A stretch of DNA of 55,740 nucleotides. Origin: Zygnema cylindricum (lineage: Eukaryota > Streptophyta > Zygnematophyceae > Zygnematales > Zygnemataceae). The position numbers were made by a program, and so were the translations under genes. Shown here piece by piece: positions 54,552 through 55,740 of this stretch (the stretch's first letter is position 1; each line of letters starts with the position of its first letter). A model generated the notes under the pieces. The model did no database searches, was not told the DNA's origin, and saw only the letters and a program-made list of their open reading frames with translations. The stretch spans positions 1-55,740 of the forward strand of contig JBBHKE010002985.1 in NCBI GenBank assembly GCA_037447655.1. Reading direction: 5' to 3'.

Positions 54552-54750
54552 TCTGTTATTTTTCGCCTGATATTTGTCATCTTTCATCTGTTATGTGTTA
54601 TGCCTTATGTGTTACTTGTTATATGCTGTACGTCTTTGTTAAGTGTTACGTGTTATGGGTTATATGTTATATGTTATAGGTTATATGTCATGGGTTATGT
54701 GTTATTTGTTAACTGTTACGTGTTATCTGTTATCTGTTATGATGACATCT
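54552..54750 (+). repeat. (TGTTATN)n-type array, roughly the complement of the ATAAC array
   Basis: TGTTAT/GGTTATA units of about 7-10 bp repeat with variation (TTATGTGTTA, TTATATGTTATAT, TTACGTGTTAT). Open frames through it are compositional. Confidence 0.85.
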
Positions 54751-55609
54751 GTTGGTTGGTCAGGTTATTGGCCAAAAGTCTGGTCAATGTGAGCGTTTTA
54801 GGGGCATGCTTGTTTTGCAGAACACGAAATTGAGCAATATTTATGTGTCACCACTTCCAGACTGTATATCACAACACCTGACAATGGCTTGGGATCCAGA
54901 ATCCATGTTATCATATACTTTGTGACACAATAAGGTTAAATTTCACTTTTTATATGTGAATTTTCACTTTTAAGCCTTCGAAGATTCTCATGTAAAACAT
55001 TGTGACACACGGAGTTACCTTGAGAAGGACCATCACTGGTCAGTTATGTGCCAAGAAATTCTAGCTTAGTCCTCTTAGACTCAAGGGGAGATCTGGAAGT
55101 CCTAAAAACCGTCCAACATAGGGCTTGCAATGTACAACTCTACCCTTCAATACAAGAAAGTCCACTTGCAACTGCCACCATTGTCCCCCTGAAAAAAAAA
55201 AGATTGCCTCAGCTTCTAAATGGTGTGCCTAGTCAAAGAGCCCATGTGAAGGCGGTTATTATTACACTCACTGTGCGCATAACCGCGTGAGAGGGCCCTT
55301 CAGAACGTCTCTCATTAGGGCGCTGGATCGCCACTGAGGATCCGTCAGGGCTTTGAGGAGAAACTTTTCGGGATCCGCCTCCGTGTTTCTGAAAGGAGAG
55401 AACAGAAAACGAGCCCAAAGAGATGACTAAGATGGGAGTCATCTCATCTCCAGAATGTTGCAAAAGGCAGCCTAAACACTGTGAATCGTTATTAGTGTGG
55501 ATAGCACTAAGTCAGAACCGGATTTTTTTTTTTTTAGCCTCTGACCACAGAACAGCGCTGCTAACTGTTATTTTGCTACCACTAATTCTTTAGGTGGTCC
55601 AAAACCACG
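54751..55609. other. No gene seen
   Basis: Short T and A runs, and no domain, splice-flanked exon or TIR recognised. A minus-strand frame at 55463-55233 has no known similarity. Confidence 0.4.
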
Positions 55610-55740
55610 AGGGAGAGGGAGAAGGAGAGAGAGAGGAGGGAAAGGGAGAGAGAGGAGGGAAAGGGAGAGAGAGGGAGAGGGAGAGGGAGAGGGAGAGAGG
55701 GAGCCGGAGAGGGAGAGAGAGAGAGAGGGAGAGGGAGAGA
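55610..55740 (+). repeat. GA-rich polypurine tract at window end
   Basis: (GAGAGGGA)n-like sequence runs to the last base. It may continue beyond the window. Confidence 0.95.

Noticed and set aside
54494-54833. Open frames rich in Cys, Tyr and Val
   Set aside because: They are direct translation of the TGTTAT repeat array.

Overview
The window looks like nuclear DNA of a streptophyte (land plant or charophyte alga). It carries plant-type genes with many short GT-AG introns: a plastid-type NEET/CDGSH protein, a DUF676 serine esterase and an IDM1-like PHD/acetyltransferase. These sit in a transposon-rich landscape. I cannot name the species.

Layout. 1-1345: AT-rich and CGATATATCG-rich sequence with no gene seen. 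1346-2606: minus-strand Gypsy relic with a PHD-like tail. 2607-21630: a nest of three related Copia elements. The outer Copia-1 (minus) is split by Copia-2 (minus, 4863-11179, perfect GCCTC target duplication, 970-bp LTRs) and by Copia-3 (plus, 11459-17875). 21631-22683: another Copia-type LTR. 23044-28037: a decayed plus-strand Gypsy element ending in an intact-looking PHD finger, then one full and one partial LTR. 28038-30025: a long foldback, then a TAA-flanked MITE carrying a nested hAT-type MITE. 30447-31286: NEET gene apparently missing its middle exon. 32465-37817 (minus): complete 10-exon esterase, tail to tail with NEET. 38834-47708: a block of TIR elements, a ~1.48-kb near-identical duplication, an LTR fragment and tandem repeats. 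47922-52851: complete 17-exon gene for a PWWP-like/PHD/GNAT protein of 647 aa. 52852-55740: mostly unannotated, with ATAAC/GTTAT arrays and a terminal GA tract.

Most notable: all three Copia elements place the primer-binding site (GGTTATGGGCCCACC) directly after the LTR end. It is the exact complement of the initiator tRNA-Met anticodon arm, i.e. half-tRNA priming as in Drosophila copia. The Gag start codon lies inside the LTR, as in yeast Ty1, so the PBS is within Gag coding sequence. The U3 part of every Copia-type LTR here also carries, on its antisense strand, a tRNA-like stretch whose T-arm mostly has the initiator-like A54. This raises the idea of a bipartite PBS like that described for Ty3. 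The same LTRs have dense GTAC clusters resembling SBP-box/CRR1 sites just upstream of their TATA boxes.

The two complete cellular genes were assembled by hand from splice sites, reading-frame continuity and family motifs. Every exon junction keeps frame, but no transcript data were available.
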